Assembly: GCA_951394045.1 (NCBI GenBank)
Contig: OX595985.1
Span: forward strand, 2,170,001 to 2,234,000
Source of the DNA: Nitzschia sp. DOCU1
Taxonomy: Eukaryota; Bacillariophyta; Bacillariophyceae; Bacillariales; Bacillariaceae
Reading direction: 5' to 3'
Length of the DNA: 64,000 nt
Shown: positions 1 to 10,092 of the stretch, piece after piece
Numbering within the stretch: the first letter of the stretch is position 1
How the letters are laid out: each line of letters begins with the position of its first letter
The notes under the pieces: model-generated
Seen by the model: only the letters and a program-made list of their open reading frames with translations
Databases searched by the model: none
Told to the model about the DNA's origin: nothing
Made by a program: the position numbers and the translations under genes

Positions 1-369
1 CGCTCATTGACAATGGCAAGGAGCTTTTCCGACTTTTTGTGCGACAAGACTCCATAGGCAAGGCACCTAACATGTATACATAAATGGCATGTGAGAAAGG
101 GGAAAGATATATGAACCAGACGACACATGTTATTACCTACAGACTTACCAGTCTTGGGCCATGGCGGAATCCGGTCGTTGGCGAAGCAACGTTTCCTGTA
201 CAAGAGCCACAAAAATGAGTGAGTCATTGTTAATAGTAAGAAACACAACCAATGCGACGCTCACAACAGGCACAAATTGTATGCAACTTACGTAAAAGAC
301 GCGATCTCCAAACCCTGGAGTAGGAGTCGGGAATTTCTGCCCTGCCTTTGGATGATCTTTGGGAGCCAT
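1..369 (-). CDS. conserved hypothetical protein, N-terminal part (runs off window)
   Basis: Three exons are visible on the minus strand: 369-292, 195-149 and 66-1, continuing outside the window. The introns are 291-196 and 148-67; both start GTAAGT and end AG. Spliced, the reading frame stays open across both junctions and gives a compact hydrophilic protein in which PGFGDRVFYETLLRQ is followed by AMAQDWCLAYGVL and a Lys-rich stretch. This looks like a conserved eukaryotic domain, but I cannot name the family. The chosen start is the ATG at 369 (MAPKDHPKAG). The frame is open further upstream to about 579 with earlier possible Met codons, so a longer N-terminus is possible. The splice pattern makes a real gene likely; the function is unknown. 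Confidence 0.6.
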
Positions 370-768
370 GCTGATGATGATGAGCCAGTTGCTTGGAAAG
401 TAGGAGAGTAGCTGATGATTGGTGTGTGGTGTTTTGCAGCTTTTGGAGCGTTGGTTGTACTCCGTCGTAATGCTTTTCCAACGTTTTGGAGAGAGCGCCA
501 TGGTCGACGCGTTTTGTTGGGAGTGGGCGACGTGGTTGGCGGGCGCGCAGGCCAGCGTGCTGGCGACTGACGACTCCAACGACTAACGAATCAAAGCTGT
601 CGAATGAACCGCCGGCTACTAACTAACTAAGGTAACTCCACGCGACTACGATAGGTAGAAAACCAGAACGCATAGCGATAGAAAGTATACTACTATATTC
701 TTCCATACTACGGGACGAATTAAGGGACAAAGCGGTTTGGCAAATATCATTCTCGAATCTTCGCACTG

Positions 769-2106
769 CTAGGCGTCCTCCGGGGCTCTTTCCTGGTGGG
801 CGGGCACCACCACTTCTTCTTCCTCTCGCGCCGTGGCGGTGGTTGCTTCTTCGGTCGATTTCTTCCTGCGGCATTTGTCTCGGTAACGACGGCAAACTCC
901 ACATTGGAAGCAAATGAGGCATACAAAAGCCACTGTCACAAATATGAAGCAGAAGGCCAACGCCGGCGAGGAGGAAGACTCTTCCAAGGAAGAATCATAG
1001 GTCCAGGTAATATCGTCATCATCAGTTTCGTAAGTACAACCATGGCAGGTCAAAGGACAGGTCAACCAGGCTTCCTGATTTTCTGTACAATACCAATTAA
1101 TGCGTCCCTTTTCTCGCAACCAGTCACAACGCTGGAATTGATGCCACCAATCAGTGTAAAACGCTCCTGCAAAGTCTCGGCATGTCTCAATAGTAGGGTC
1201 TATGACGATGGGTTCAATGACGCTATCGACCAGGACCTTGCATTCCACTTTTTGGTCAGTAGCATGCTGGCAGATGATACTCTCGATCCATGGAGCAAAG
1301 TAGGCGACATCGGTATAGACACCCGGCGTGGCATCATCACCGCATTCTCCTCCCCAGGAGACGACCCCCACTTGGACATCTTGACTTGGATCATCACCCA
1401 GCTTAATCAGTGGACCACCGCTATCTCCTTGACAAGTATCTTGACCAGGATCGGAAGCACATAACATGGACTTGCGGTGAATTCCCCCGTCCCATTTGTC
1501 ATCGCATGTCTCATCATCCAGAAACTTTAACTCGACTTGTTGAAGTTCATCCGGGAAGGCATCGTCCACATCATATGGGGAAGTGTTGCCTAAACCAATG
1601 GCCATTACGGACTCTCCAGTGTGCAACCAGTCACGAGTTCGCGTATAATTCAACAAGACAGCACCATCCGAAGGCAAATACGGAGGGTGAATCCTGAGAA
1701 GCGCCATATCATTCGACATGGTTAACACACCTTCATAGGCCGGATGGATAAAGACTTCCCTCACCACTCGGGTCACTCCAGTACCGATTTCATGGTTATA
1801 ACCTCCAATAATAGCCAGCAATGGGGTTGGATCGTGCGCACAGTGCGCCGCCGTGAGAACGAATTCCGGGTGGATCAAACTGCCTCCGCAAAAGAATCCG
1901 ATCGGATCGTCCAACTGAACATAATAGGGATACTTGGTGGGATCGGCAACGTCCCCACCAACAATGGTGCGACGACGGGTCTGACTGGTGGTAGTGCTGT
2001 CGGAGAGAGAGGCACCCATGGTGCTGGGGTCGGCGTCAGCTGTGGTGGTCAGAGCAGCCAACACCAGCAAGGTAGTAAAAAACGAAAAGGAAACTTGACG
2101 TTGCAT
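769..2106 (-). CDS. membrane-anchored trypsin-like serine protease with ShKT module
   Basis: A 445-residue chymotrypsin-fold (S1A) endopeptidase. Residues 1-25 are a signal peptide. A basic stretch (RRR) precedes IVGG at about 48, the usual zymogen cleavage site. The catalytic triad is complete: His88 in LTAAHC, Asp133 in NDMALL and Ser229 in GDSGGPL. Asp223, six residues before the serine, predicts trypsin-type cleavage after Lys or Arg. After the protease domain comes a six-cysteine segment (from CRDFAGAF to CHGC) matching the ShKT pattern. A hydrophobic helix follows at about 388-412, then a basic, acidic-ended cytoplasmic tail. The enzyme should therefore sit on the plasma or an endomembrane facing outward. 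The frame extends nine codons upstream only through a GTG, so the ATG at 2106 is taken as start. There are no introns. Confidence 0.88.
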   Translation of the reverse strand: MQRQVSFSFFTTLLVLAALTTTADADPSTMGASLSDSTTTSQTRRRTIVGGDVADPTKYPYYVQLDDPIGFFCGGSLIHPEFVLTAAHCAHDPTPLLAIIGGYNHEIGTGVTRVVREVFIHPAYEGVLTMSNDMALLRIHPPYLPSDGAVLLNYTRTRDWLHTGESVMAIGLGNTSPYDVDDAFPDELQQVELKFLDDETCDDKWDGGIHRKSMLCASDPGQDTCQGDSGGPLIKLGDDPSQDVQVGVVSWGGECGDDATPGVYTDVAYFAPWIESIICQHATDQKVECKVLVDSVIEPIVIDPTIETCRDFAGAFYTDWWHQFQRCDWLREKGRINWYCTENQEAWLTCPLTCHGCTYETDDDDITWTYDSSLEESSSSPALAFCFIFVTVAFVCLICFQCGVCRRYRDKCRRKKSTEEATTATAREEEEVVVPAHQERAPEDA

Positions 2107-2918
2107 TCTCAGTGATATCCAACAATTGAACACTCGATGGATGTAATGAAAAACAGGGATTTGATGTGGTAGGGTTCCGGTTCTGAAAGCGTTATTTCAA
2201 TGGATTTTGTGTCAAAGCAGCAAGAGTCGCGACGACAACAACTCTTCGTTCAAGAATGGTCCCACGAATAAACGAGTGAGCAGACACATTGCGGTGGCAA
2301 AGCTTCTCATCAAGAGGGATTCCGAAAGCTTCTCATTGAGAAAAAAGCCGGCGGGTTTTGCGGATGATGACAAGCATACCAGCGGGAATCCGGAAGGGGC
2401 TTGCACATCACACAGTGGCAGATCGTGACACCACCTGTCCGCGTGGTGGCAAGAGGGATGAAGCGAAAGCTTCTCATGACCGACGGACGCACATGTATAC
2501 CAGTGGGCATTAAAAAGGGGCCGGAATATTTGGGGGATAATTCTCAGGCTGCTGGAGTTCCACGAGTATATGCCCTCGCAGCCTTCGTTGCGTCACCGCA
2601 GGCCTATATCATGTTTTATCTCGAGCTTTTTATGTCCGAGTAGTCCTTTTCTTTTGTGGAACATTCAGGAACACCACACAGCACGTGCCATGACAGTCAC
2701 CTCTGATCCACTCGCTTCAAGTGCATTACCCGGACAGCATGGTTATTGGAATCTACTCCTCTATGGCTACGTGTTGTTGGTTGTGACTTTGCCAAGAAGA
2801 GAAGAGAGATCTTGCTAGCTAGTAATAGTTGAAAGACACCCCGCGGAATTGAAGGATCCCAGAGAGCCTTTTTTCTACCCAACGACACCATACATATTAA
2901 TGGAGGGAATATCAGATT
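2107..2918. other. intergenic region between divergent protease and GPCR genes
   Basis: About 0.8 kb without a supported gene, holding both 5' regions. The short word AAGCTTCTCAT recurs three times between about 2298 and 2477. A nine-codon ORF begins at 2900 and ends beyond the GPCR start codon. Confidence 0.5.
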
Positions 2919-2929
2919 ATGTCAGGTGA
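2900..2929 (+). promoter_or_regulatory. overlapping upstream ORF at the GPCR start
   Basis: ATG at 2900 opens a nine-codon reading frame (MEGISDYVR) that stops at TGA 2927-2929, ten bases past the GPCR start codon at 2919 and in a different frame. If it lies in the transcript it would compete with the main start. Whether it is transcribed is unknown. Confidence 0.3.
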
Positions 2930-4433
2930 ATCAGAAACAATATCGAGCACGGGGAAGGGTCTTACAGACACCCAAGAGATATTCCTTTCCCTCTTGACAA
3001 TCTTTTCCTCGATCCTTTCCATCATCGGCTCTTCTCTTATCATATTTCGGATACTCAAATGGGAAGAACGTTTGGGTTCTTACCACCGAATCATTTTCGG
3101 CCTCAGTTGTGCTGATTTGATCGGATCTATAATGCATATAATGGAGCCCTTTCTGGTTCCTGCCGACTCTCCAGAAGCCCGAGTGTGGGCCAAGGGAACG
3201 AAAGCCACGTGCAGCTTCCTCGGTTTTCTCAGCCAGCTATCAATTTCGGTGATCGCTTATAACAGCTTTCTGAGCTGCTATTATCTAGTTACAATCCGCT
3301 TTGGGGTCAAGAAGGATACCTTTGCCAAACTCTACGAAGGATGGATGCATGGTACCATCATTTCCTTCTTCGTTTTGACTGCATGTCTTGGTCTTCTATT
3401 TGGGTACAGCGAACTAAACTACGGGATTGGGTGCTGGATCAGCTGCACAGAGACAGTTGGCAGCCAAACTTGCCAGAATACCACCTACGTTGAATGGGCG
3501 TTCGGCGCACTTCCGATTCTTTTGGTCTTTATCAGCTTGCCGATTGCACATCTTTCAATATACTGCTATGTCAGGAAGCAACTGGATCGGCGGAGACTTT
3601 CTGGATCAAATCAACTACCTACTTCAGGTACAGATCCTGATTCTCCTGCCCTGGACACGTCGACTCAGACGGACGAAACAGCGCTGCATGCCGACCGGAT
3701 CAAGGAAGTCGCGAAACAGAGCTTTCTATACGTCGCATCCTTCTTCCTATGTTATACAGCACTATATGTAGTGCGTACGTTGGAGTCTATGCGCATCGCG
3801 ACGGAGTCCGAGCTCTACCCGCTCTTAATATTCAGCTCATCCCTCCCCCCGCTGCAAGGCTTTTTCAATGTGTTGGTGTACATTCGTCCAAACTTTCAAC
3901 GTGCAAGGGCCATGTACCAATCCGAGTCCACGATATGGCTCCTCAAGCAATGTCTTTTCGACCATGATGTTCCTCGCATGGCAGAGCCGACAAGACGACG
4001 AAAGGAGAGAACAACTGAAGCAGCAGGCCTAGCTCCGTCGCTCAAGATGGATCACCTCGGGCACTCGACGAGGACGGTCTCATCACTTGCGAGTAGTCGC
4101 CGGCGGTCCACCCTAATGGAAATCCCTGAAGTGGACGAAAACTTGGACGAGAATGAAGAAGAAACCAATGACGATGCGCCCCCCATGACATCATTTTCTC
4201 GACGATCCTCTGAAAACGAAACGTACCCCCCTCTCATGATCGCCGCCAATACAGCACCAGAACTAGCCGAGGGAGGAAGCCCCAGGGTGGTACGAGGTAC
4301 AGATTTCGATGACCTGTTCTACGAGAAAATCCGAACGACGATACGCAGAGTAGACATGGCGGGGAGAAACAGTGAGAGTGGGTTCTGGCCCAACTTGAGC
4401 GCCGAGAACACCGCCAAAGACGCGCAATCATAG
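2919..4433 (+). CDS. seven-helix G-protein-coupled receptor, cAMP-receptor-like
   Basis: A 504-residue single-exon protein. Seven hydrophobic helices lie at about 20-46, 57-80, 95-125, 144-165, 191-216, 268-292 and 300-328. Helix 2 carries LSCADLIGS, helix 3 starts at a conserved Cys (TCSFLGF), and helix 7 ends in NVLVYIRPNF, the position of the NPxxY motif in other receptors. Extracellular loop 2 has several cysteines. This resembles the Dictyostelium cAR / plant GCR1 style of receptor (established families); the ligand cannot be read from sequence. The cytoplasmic tail of about 175 residues is rich in Ser, Arg and acidic runs, plausible phosphorylation targets. A second member of the same family is encoded at 14753-13218. 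The ATG at 2919 is the first in this frame. Confidence 0.82.
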   Translation: MSGESETISSTGKGLTDTQEIFLSLLTIFSSILSIIGSSLIIFRILKWEERLGSYHRIIFGLSCADLIGSIMHIMEPFLVPADSPEARVWAKGTKATCSFLGFLSQLSISVIAYNSFLSCYYLVTIRFGVKKDTFAKLYEGWMHGTIISFFVLTACLGLLFGYSELNYGIGCWISCTETVGSQTCQNTTYVEWAFGALPILLVFISLPIAHLSIYCYVRKQLDRRRLSGSNQLPTSGTDPDSPALDTSTQTDETALHADRIKEVAKQSFLYVASFFLCYTALYVVRTLESMRIATESELYPLLIFSSSLPPLQGFFNVLVYIRPNFQRARAMYQSESTIWLLKQCLFDHDVPRMAEPTRRRKERTTEAAGLAPSLKMDHLGHSTRTVSSLASSRRRSTLMEIPEVDENLDENEEETNDDAPPMTSFSRRSSENETYPPLMIAANTAPELAEGGSPRVVRGTDFDDLFYEKIRTTIRRVDMAGRNSESGFWPNLSAENTAKDAQS

Positions 4434-5191
4434 GATTGTGTGGGTCCTATGCCAAGAAGCTGCAATTATTTTGCCCACCTTTCAGTCAGAACTGATTTGG
4501 TTTTTAGAGCTCTACGACTTTGCGCGCAAGGCTCCTGCGCAGCAACGCAGTTAACGAACTGTCTGTGCATCTTGCTTGCTCGAGAAAAGTACGAAGAAAT
4601 TCGTTTTCTTCCTCTCATATATTTATAATTTGTGGATCGCCGAGGCTAGCCTTGAGTTGGCCGCACATTGGTGCCGTCAAAACGCGGCAGGATCCTTCTA
4701 AAGCAAACAGGCAGGCCTTTTGCGATAATGGCACTTTTATTTTGACTTGTATGGCTCATTGACGAGAGGCTAGCGGCTAGATGTATCCGAGATATCTGAT
4801 CCACTTACACAGTAATGTGTCTCGTTCACTGAATGCATTTCTAATTTTTACTTAGCCCAATGAGTCGAGTCCCAGATCATTCGTGGCACGAAATCTTCCC
4901 TCCACGACAGCAACGCGCGTGCAGAATCTTTCCATGCCTCGCTATGTGCCGCGAGCACAAAGCTCTCGCCGAAGCATGATCATGATCAAAGAAGGGAATG
5001 CCCATATTGCTGAAAGCCTTGTGCATCCTTTACTATTGATCTTTCACTTCATTTGTAGCTCCGAGACTCTTGAGATCTGTTTGTCTTGAGCCCCCCAAAT
5101 GAGCAGGATGCGGTGCGGAAAACGGCCCGCTTTGTGATGTGAGCCGTTCGCTTTTTGACACCAACCTGTAATTGTAATTCAACGCCCCATC
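4434..5191. other. intergenic region
   Basis: About 0.76 kb between two plus-strand genes. Only short, composition-driven ORFs are present; I see no RNA gene or repeat. Confidence 0.5.
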
Positions 5192-6661
5192 ATGGTTCTT
5201 CCAACTAGGCCACCAGAGCGACGGCGTCTCGTGTTCCTGCCAAGACCGTTGTGGAAAACAGTTCTGGTTATGTGTGCGGTGCAATGTTGCTTCGTTCTGG
5301 TGAATAACAATCTCTTTGGGGAGACAGAGGGCACTTCCAAGAACCCGAGGACGTCCTCCGATCACCCGATTGGACGTAACGAGAAAGTCTCGATGGAGGC
5401 TCTTGCCTCTGCGACTGACACTATGACTCCAGGCGACGCTTTGAAGTTCAAAGTCACCTATGGAATCAAAACGTATTTCAGGGCGTTGATCAATACCACG
5501 AGTCCCTTGTTCTGGGAAGATTTGGTGCCTCATGTGAACCACGTGGATGTCGGTGCCTTTTGTTTACCTTGGGATACTGGTCAACGCCAAGCGGATGACT
5601 GGTGGACGCACCATCCCGAATGGGAAGTCTTTAATGAGACTCAAACTGGCTACTGTTTCCGGCCTGCGGTCAATCCTACCAAACGAGAATTTTTGACGCA
5701 AGTCTATCAAAAACAATTCCACCATCCACAAGGCTGTGAGAACCTGTTTGTAGCTCGCATGTGGTCCTCGGGCTGGTCCGCCGACATTTTGAACCTAGTG
5801 CATACGCTTCAATACGCACATAAACGCAATCAAGTCATGCAAATTACGTCGATTCCATGGCATTATGCGGCCCCCGATCAAGCCAAGCGGCCCAACAAAG
5901 TTCCAAGTCAGCCGGCGTGTCCCTTGTTGAACATGTACTGCTATTTTTTGAATCTGACAGTGTGTCCAGTCCAAGATCCTGATGCTTACAATCGAGAATA
6001 CAACTACCTGGATCGTCAGGTTGCTTCGGTACGGAGTGACCAGTGGCTACCCGACTATATTGTACGACCACAAACTTGGTTTCGCCTCAAGATATTTGAC
6101 TTTATTCAAAAACAACGTCAGACAGCCATTCCGGCATCGGCAACCCCTTGCACTGTCATGCATGTGCGGCGGGGTGACGTCCTGCATCATGGCAACCAAT
6201 CGCGGCGATATCATGCTATTTCCGAGTATTTAGAGGTGCCTATGAAGAATACGTCGATTGCCTCGCCGTCCTTTCAAATACATCCCCACATTTTGCTGCT
6301 CACCGACGATGCCAATGCCATTGTCGAAGCCCAACAATACACTCAGTATCATTGGATGTTTATCGATCGGCCCCGTTTTCGTGCGGATGAAGGAGGTTGG
6401 GAGCACCAAGTGCCGTCCAACAATCCCATTTTTGAAATGACCGTGCTGCTGGGAACCTTTGCACTCGTAAGACAATGCCAATCCATTGTGTACTCAACGT
6501 CAGGATTCTCGACGTGGCTCCTACATGAAATGAAAAAGACTGGACAGGATATTGGGAGCTACAATTTGGACGACGCCGTGGAATATCAACGTGGTGTCCA
6601 CAATCGCGCCAGCAAGAATATTTCCACGGCTTTTGAAGCTCTGAAAGAAAGGGACTCTTGA
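5192..6661 (+). CDS. fucosyltransferase-like glycosyltransferase (GT23/FUT8-type)
   Basis: A 489-residue type II membrane protein: a short basic N-terminus, one hydrophobic anchor at about 24-40, then a luminal domain expected in the Golgi. The central block HVRRGDV matches the nucleotide-sugar motif shared by alpha-1,2-, alpha-1,6- and protein O-fucosyltransferases. Downstream ILLLTDDANAIVEA and a block ending VYSTSGFSTWLLHEM occupy the positions of the later conserved motifs. Upstream lie CENLFVARMWSSGWSAD and paired cysteines around CPLLNMYCYFL, as in FUT8-like proteins. The expected reaction is transfer of fucose from GDP-fucose to a glycan. Family level is inference from motifs; another inverting transferase with the same fold is possible. 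Single exon; ATG at 5192. Confidence 0.7.
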   Translation: MVLPTRPPERRRLVFLPRPLWKTVLVMCAVQCCFVLVNNNLFGETEGTSKNPRTSSDHPIGRNEKVSMEALASATDTMTPGDALKFKVTYGIKTYFRALINTTSPLFWEDLVPHVNHVDVGAFCLPWDTGQRQADDWWTHHPEWEVFNETQTGYCFRPAVNPTKREFLTQVYQKQFHHPQGCENLFVARMWSSGWSADILNLVHTLQYAHKRNQVMQITSIPWHYAAPDQAKRPNKVPSQPACPLLNMYCYFLNLTVCPVQDPDAYNREYNYLDRQVASVRSDQWLPDYIVRPQTWFRLKIFDFIQKQRQTAIPASATPCTVMHVRRGDVLHHGNQSRRYHAISEYLEVPMKNTSIASPSFQIHPHILLLTDDANAIVEAQQYTQYHWMFIDRPRFRADEGGWEHQVPSNNPIFEMTVLLGTFALVRQCQSIVYSTSGFSTWLLHEMKKTGQDIGSYNLDDAVEYQRGVHNRASKNISTAFEALKERDS

Positions 6662-6904
6662 AAAGTTGCCATGTCTTATTTTTTAGGCAGACAGACAATG
6701 CCCTTTTGAGTAAAGATACAATCACAAGATTCAAAACAGGATGCTTTCGGATTTTCACGCACCTGCACTTAATTCCGCTACTCCAGCTACAACTTATTCG
6801 ATCGAAGCGAGAATTTCACGCACCGGTGATTGTAGAACGCGGGATCTTCGCTTGTGTCCATATTCCATTGCCATTTCATTGCGTTGTCGAACTGCTACTC
6901 CAGT

Positions 6905-7868
6905 ATGTCCTTTTTGAAAAGTGGCTCGGAAGGTGAAATTCCTGATGCTATAGCTCAACTCATGGGTTTGGTAGCATCAAAAGAGAAAGCGCTCAAAGAG
7001 CGCGAGGAAGAACTTGAGCGCCGCCACCGTTTATTTGAAGAAGAATTCCCGGACGCTGGTAATGATAAGGATGTCTTACACCTCAACGTGGGTGGCGCTA
7101 CCAATGTTGCTGTGTTGCGACGGACTCTGACTCATTTTCCACACTCCATGCTCGCTGTGCGATTCAGTGGTCGTTGGGACGACTCAATCGAGAAAGACAA
7201 GGACGGCAACTTTTCATTGACGCAGATCCAACAGTCTTTATGCAGCTCTTGAACTATCTTCGCAGTTGCGACAAGTAGAAGAGAAATGACATTGACGTCC
7301 CTCCCCCTGAACCGACGTTTGATTTCTGTTGGTTGCTGGAGTATTATGACCTCATGACCGCAGTGTACCCACAAACATGGCTATGGCGAGATGGAAGCGT
7401 GATTAAACGTAATATTCAGCCGTCGGACTTATCACTCAAACCCTTCGTCTTGACTTCGGGGGACTCTATGAAGACTTTCTGGCTTGACCTCGATGAAAAT
7501 GGTTTGACAAAACCAAAAGTGGCGACGGCCTTCAGCATCGAAATAGAGAAAGGATCTACCGGCCAAATCGGTTGGACTTACAGTGTGCCATCACAGAATG
7601 CCAAGGTAGGATATAGTTCCAATCAGATGTCTTTGGATTTAGAATGTAACCGTTTTTGGAAAGTGGCGATGTGTTTCAAGACAATCTTCTCCGGGAAGCT
7701 TCCGTTAAAGTACGATGCACCTACAACCGACAACAAAACGCGTACTACATCAAAATCGAAGATGCTGACCCCCCAATTGAAATGGAGTACATAGCTTCAA
7801 ACAGAATGTTCCCTGCCATCTCGTTCACCGGAAAAGTGATTGCGACTGGGCTTTCCTATGGCTATTGA
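6905..7868 (+). pseudogene. decayed KCTD-like BTB/T1-domain gene, copy A
   Basis: First of three tandem homologues. It opens with ATG at 6905 and matches the intact copy at 8489-9472 over its whole length, including the LHLNVGGATNVAVLRRTL BTB/T1 block. Three breaks are visible. One base is lost in the T-run near 7214 (copy B has six T, this copy TTTTC), shifting the frame to a stop at 7252. In the original frame an AAG codon has become TAG near 7276. A second frameshift lies near 7680, after which the frame runs to the family C-terminus GLSYGY at 7868. No set of introns restores it. It is therefore a pseudogene, though recent enough that most codons still align with copy B. Confidence 0.85.
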
Positions 7869-8488
7869 TTCTATACTTCTGCCCTCGACGGTTTCATCGC
7901 AAGCATTCGATGCGCTTTCATGTCATGGAGTGATATAACGGCCAACAACAACATAAAAGAATGGATGGTGATTCTATATTATGCAAAACTTTCTGATTAT
8001 CATTGAAATGGCCCTCTTCTTCTTTCGTGTACATATTCTTGCGATTCCGATCCGTGACTAGCTACACAAGTACAAATGGTTACATAGCTATACACATGTA
8101 CTACTAAACGATATACATGCTAACTATTTAATCGTCCCATCAAACTAGTGAATGAGAAACCCAAGGTCGTACCGGGGTACTTGCAAAGACGGTAGCTGGC
8201 TGATGATTCCAAACTCGCGCAAATCGCACCATCTCTTCATGAGAGATGCTTCCAATAGATTCCCATTTGCCTCTTACATCGTCTCTCTATCTTCCTAGAG
8301 AATTGTCATCGACACTCAAGTGTTGAGTCGTGTGACGAGTCATGAACAAGGCATTATTCGTATTATTCATTCGGCGATTTTTGAATTTTTGAAACACAAA
8401 TCTCGCACCATCTGTGGAGTCTTCACCTGATGATTCTTTGCCTTGTCCATTGTTTGGTCCTCGGAGATCTGCTGCTACCTGGTACAGG
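7869..8488. other. spacer between KCTD copies A and B
   Basis: 620 bases without a gene. The last ~48 bases before copy B contain the 38-bp block also found before copy C. Short words around AAGTACAAATGG and CCGTGACTAGCT recur after copy B, suggesting that the duplicated unit included 3' flank. Confidence 0.5.
8441..8478 (+). repeat. 38-bp leader block shared with copy C
   Basis: Begins CCTTGTCCATTGTTTGGTCC and ends GCTGCTAC. It is identical to 10055-10092. In copy B ten bases separate it from the ATG; in copy C the ATG follows directly. It is most likely duplicated 5' untranslated leader. Confidence 0.85.
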
Positions 8489-9472
8489 ATGTCAGTGTCC
8501 AATATTAATATGGAAAGTGAGCTTCCTCATGCGATTGCTCAGCTCATGGGTATGATAGCGTCAAAAGAGAAAGCGCTCAAAGAGCGCGAGGAAGAACTAG
8601 AGCGCCGCTCTCGCCGATTTGACCAAGAATTCCCGGACGCTGGAAATGATAGGGATGTCTTGCATCTCAACGTGGGTGGTGCTACCAATGTAGCTGTCTT
8701 GCGTCGGACTCTGACTTATTTCCCACATTCCATGCTCGCTGCGCGATTCAGTGGTCGATGGGATGACTCAATCGAGAAAGATAAGGACGGCAACTTTTTT
8801 ATTGACGCAGATCCGGCAGTCTTTATGCCGCTCTTGAACTATCTACGCAATTGCGACAAGAAGAAGAGAAATGACATTGACGTTCCCTCCCCTGAACCGA
8901 CGTTTGATTTCTGTTGGTTGCTGGAGTATTATGATCTCATGACCGCAGTTTATCCACAAGCATGGCTTTGGCGAGACGAGGTAGGCACCATCCACTGTCA
9001 AAGTCAGACGCCAGACTTATCACTTGAACCCTTCGTCTTGAGTTCGGGGAACTCTATGAAGACTTTCTGGCTTGACCTCGGCGCAAACGGCAAGAAGAAA
9101 CCAAGAAAGGCGACGGCCGTTACAATCGAATTCGAGAGGGGTTCTACCGGCCAAATCGGGTGGACTCACTATGACCCATCGGAAGGTGTCAAGGTAGGAT
9201 ATGCAGATGAACAGGTCTCATTGGATTTCGAGTGCAACAGTTTTATAAAAGAGGCCGCTGTGTTTCAAGCAAATCTTGATGTGAACATTAGGGAAACTTC
9301 CGTCAAAGTACGATGCACCTACAACCAACAACAAAAAGCGTACTACATCAAAGTCGAAGGTGCGGGCCCCCCAATTGAAATGGAGTACATACCGATACGT
9401 GATATAGTAATGGTTCCTGCCATCTCGTTCACAGGAAAGGTGATTTCGACCGGGCTATGCTATGGCTATTGA
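8489..9472 (+). CDS. KCTD-like BTB/T1-domain protein, intact copy B
   Basis: The only intact member of the cluster: 327 residues from ATG 8489. The frame upstream opens only from a GTG. Residues about 8-50 form a charged helix (KEKALKEREEELERRSRRF) likely to be coiled coil. The BTB_2/T1 tetramerisation domain follows at about 53-150 with LHLNVGGATNVAVLRRTL, ARFSGRWDDS and FIDADPAVFMPLLNYLR, as in potassium-channel T1 and KCTD proteins. The C-terminal ~170 residues are a beta-rich region with GQIGWTHYDPSEGVKVGY, which recalls SPRY-type folds, but I am not certain of that. KCTD proteins commonly act as oligomeric adaptors, often for Cullin-3 ubiquitin ligases; that role is inferred here. No channel helices are present. 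Confidence 0.82.
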   Translation: MSVSNINMESELPHAIAQLMGMIASKEKALKEREEELERRSRRFDQEFPDAGNDRDVLHLNVGGATNVAVLRRTLTYFPHSMLAARFSGRWDDSIEKDKDGNFFIDADPAVFMPLLNYLRNCDKKKRNDIDVPSPEPTFDFCWLLEYYDLMTAVYPQAWLWRDEVGTIHCQSQTPDLSLEPFVLSSGNSMKTFWLDLGANGKKKPRKATAVTIEFERGSTGQIGWTHYDPSEGVKVGYADEQVSLDFECNSFIKEAAVFQANLDVNIRETSVKVRCTYNQQQKAYYIKVEGAGPPIEMEYIPIRDIVMVPAISFTGKVISTGLCYGY

Positions 9473-9661
9473 GTTTATACAATGACTCACCGCAAGCATT
9501 AGACGAGCTTTTATTTCAATGAACGCTAGAATCGCGAGCAACATAATCGAGGGCCACAAGCCTTGCTCAGTAAATTTGATATTGCCGTCTTTATTCTTTT
9601 GCATAGATTCATTCAATTTCCAAGTACAAATGGTCCGTGACTAGCTTGTGAGGTGTGCAGG

Positions 9662-9733
9662 CTCTAGAGTAGCGCTGATCATCCTCTAGAGTAGCGCTGA
9701 TCATCCTCTAGAGTAGCGCTGATCATCCTCTAG
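9662..9733 (+). repeat. 22-bp tandem repeat, three copies plus a fragment
   Basis: Three perfect copies of a 22-base unit (CTCTAGAGTAGCGCTGATCA plus TC) start at 9662, 9684 and 9706, and a fourth is cut short at 9728. It lies between KCTD copies B and C. Confidence 0.95.
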
Positions 9734-10054
9734 GTAGCCGTCATCGCTCCGTTGAATCGGCGAGATCGTTCCTTGCTTTGGATCGACAAGGTGGCCGCTA
9801 ACTGGAAAGCGTGCACTCTGCGAAGCTTCAATAGTAGCTGTACAAATACCATAGAGTGTCGAGTCATTCCTGGATGAGAGAGTCGTGAACTACTGTAGGC
9901 TTGCACCATGTGAGGAACGAAAATCATGCAGGTGGACTGGTTTGACTAAAAAATAATGCGTGACTCGACTCGTTAATCCCGCGATGCGATAGGAACCTTC
10001 TCACGCGCCGTCGATCTTACGAATTTTTTGCCTTGTCTCGTTCATTCTTCCTTG

Positions 10055-10092
10055 CCTTGTCCATTGTTTGGTCCTCGGAGATCTGCTGCTAC
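10055..10092 (+). repeat. 38-bp leader block shared with copy B
   Basis: Identical to 8441-8478 and directly abuts the copy C start codon. It marks the 5' limit of the duplicated unit. Confidence 0.85.

Larger units (their letters stand above)
9473..10092. other. spacer between KCTD copies B and C
   Basis: 620 bases, the same length as the A-B spacer region. It contains a 22-bp tandem repeat and, at its end, the shared 38-bp leader. No other gene is seen. Confidence 0.5.

Noticed and set aside
6905..7868. Introns as an explanation for the breaks in KCTD copy A
   Set aside because: Copy B reads straight through the same positions, and no GT-AG pair removes the frameshifts and TAG together.
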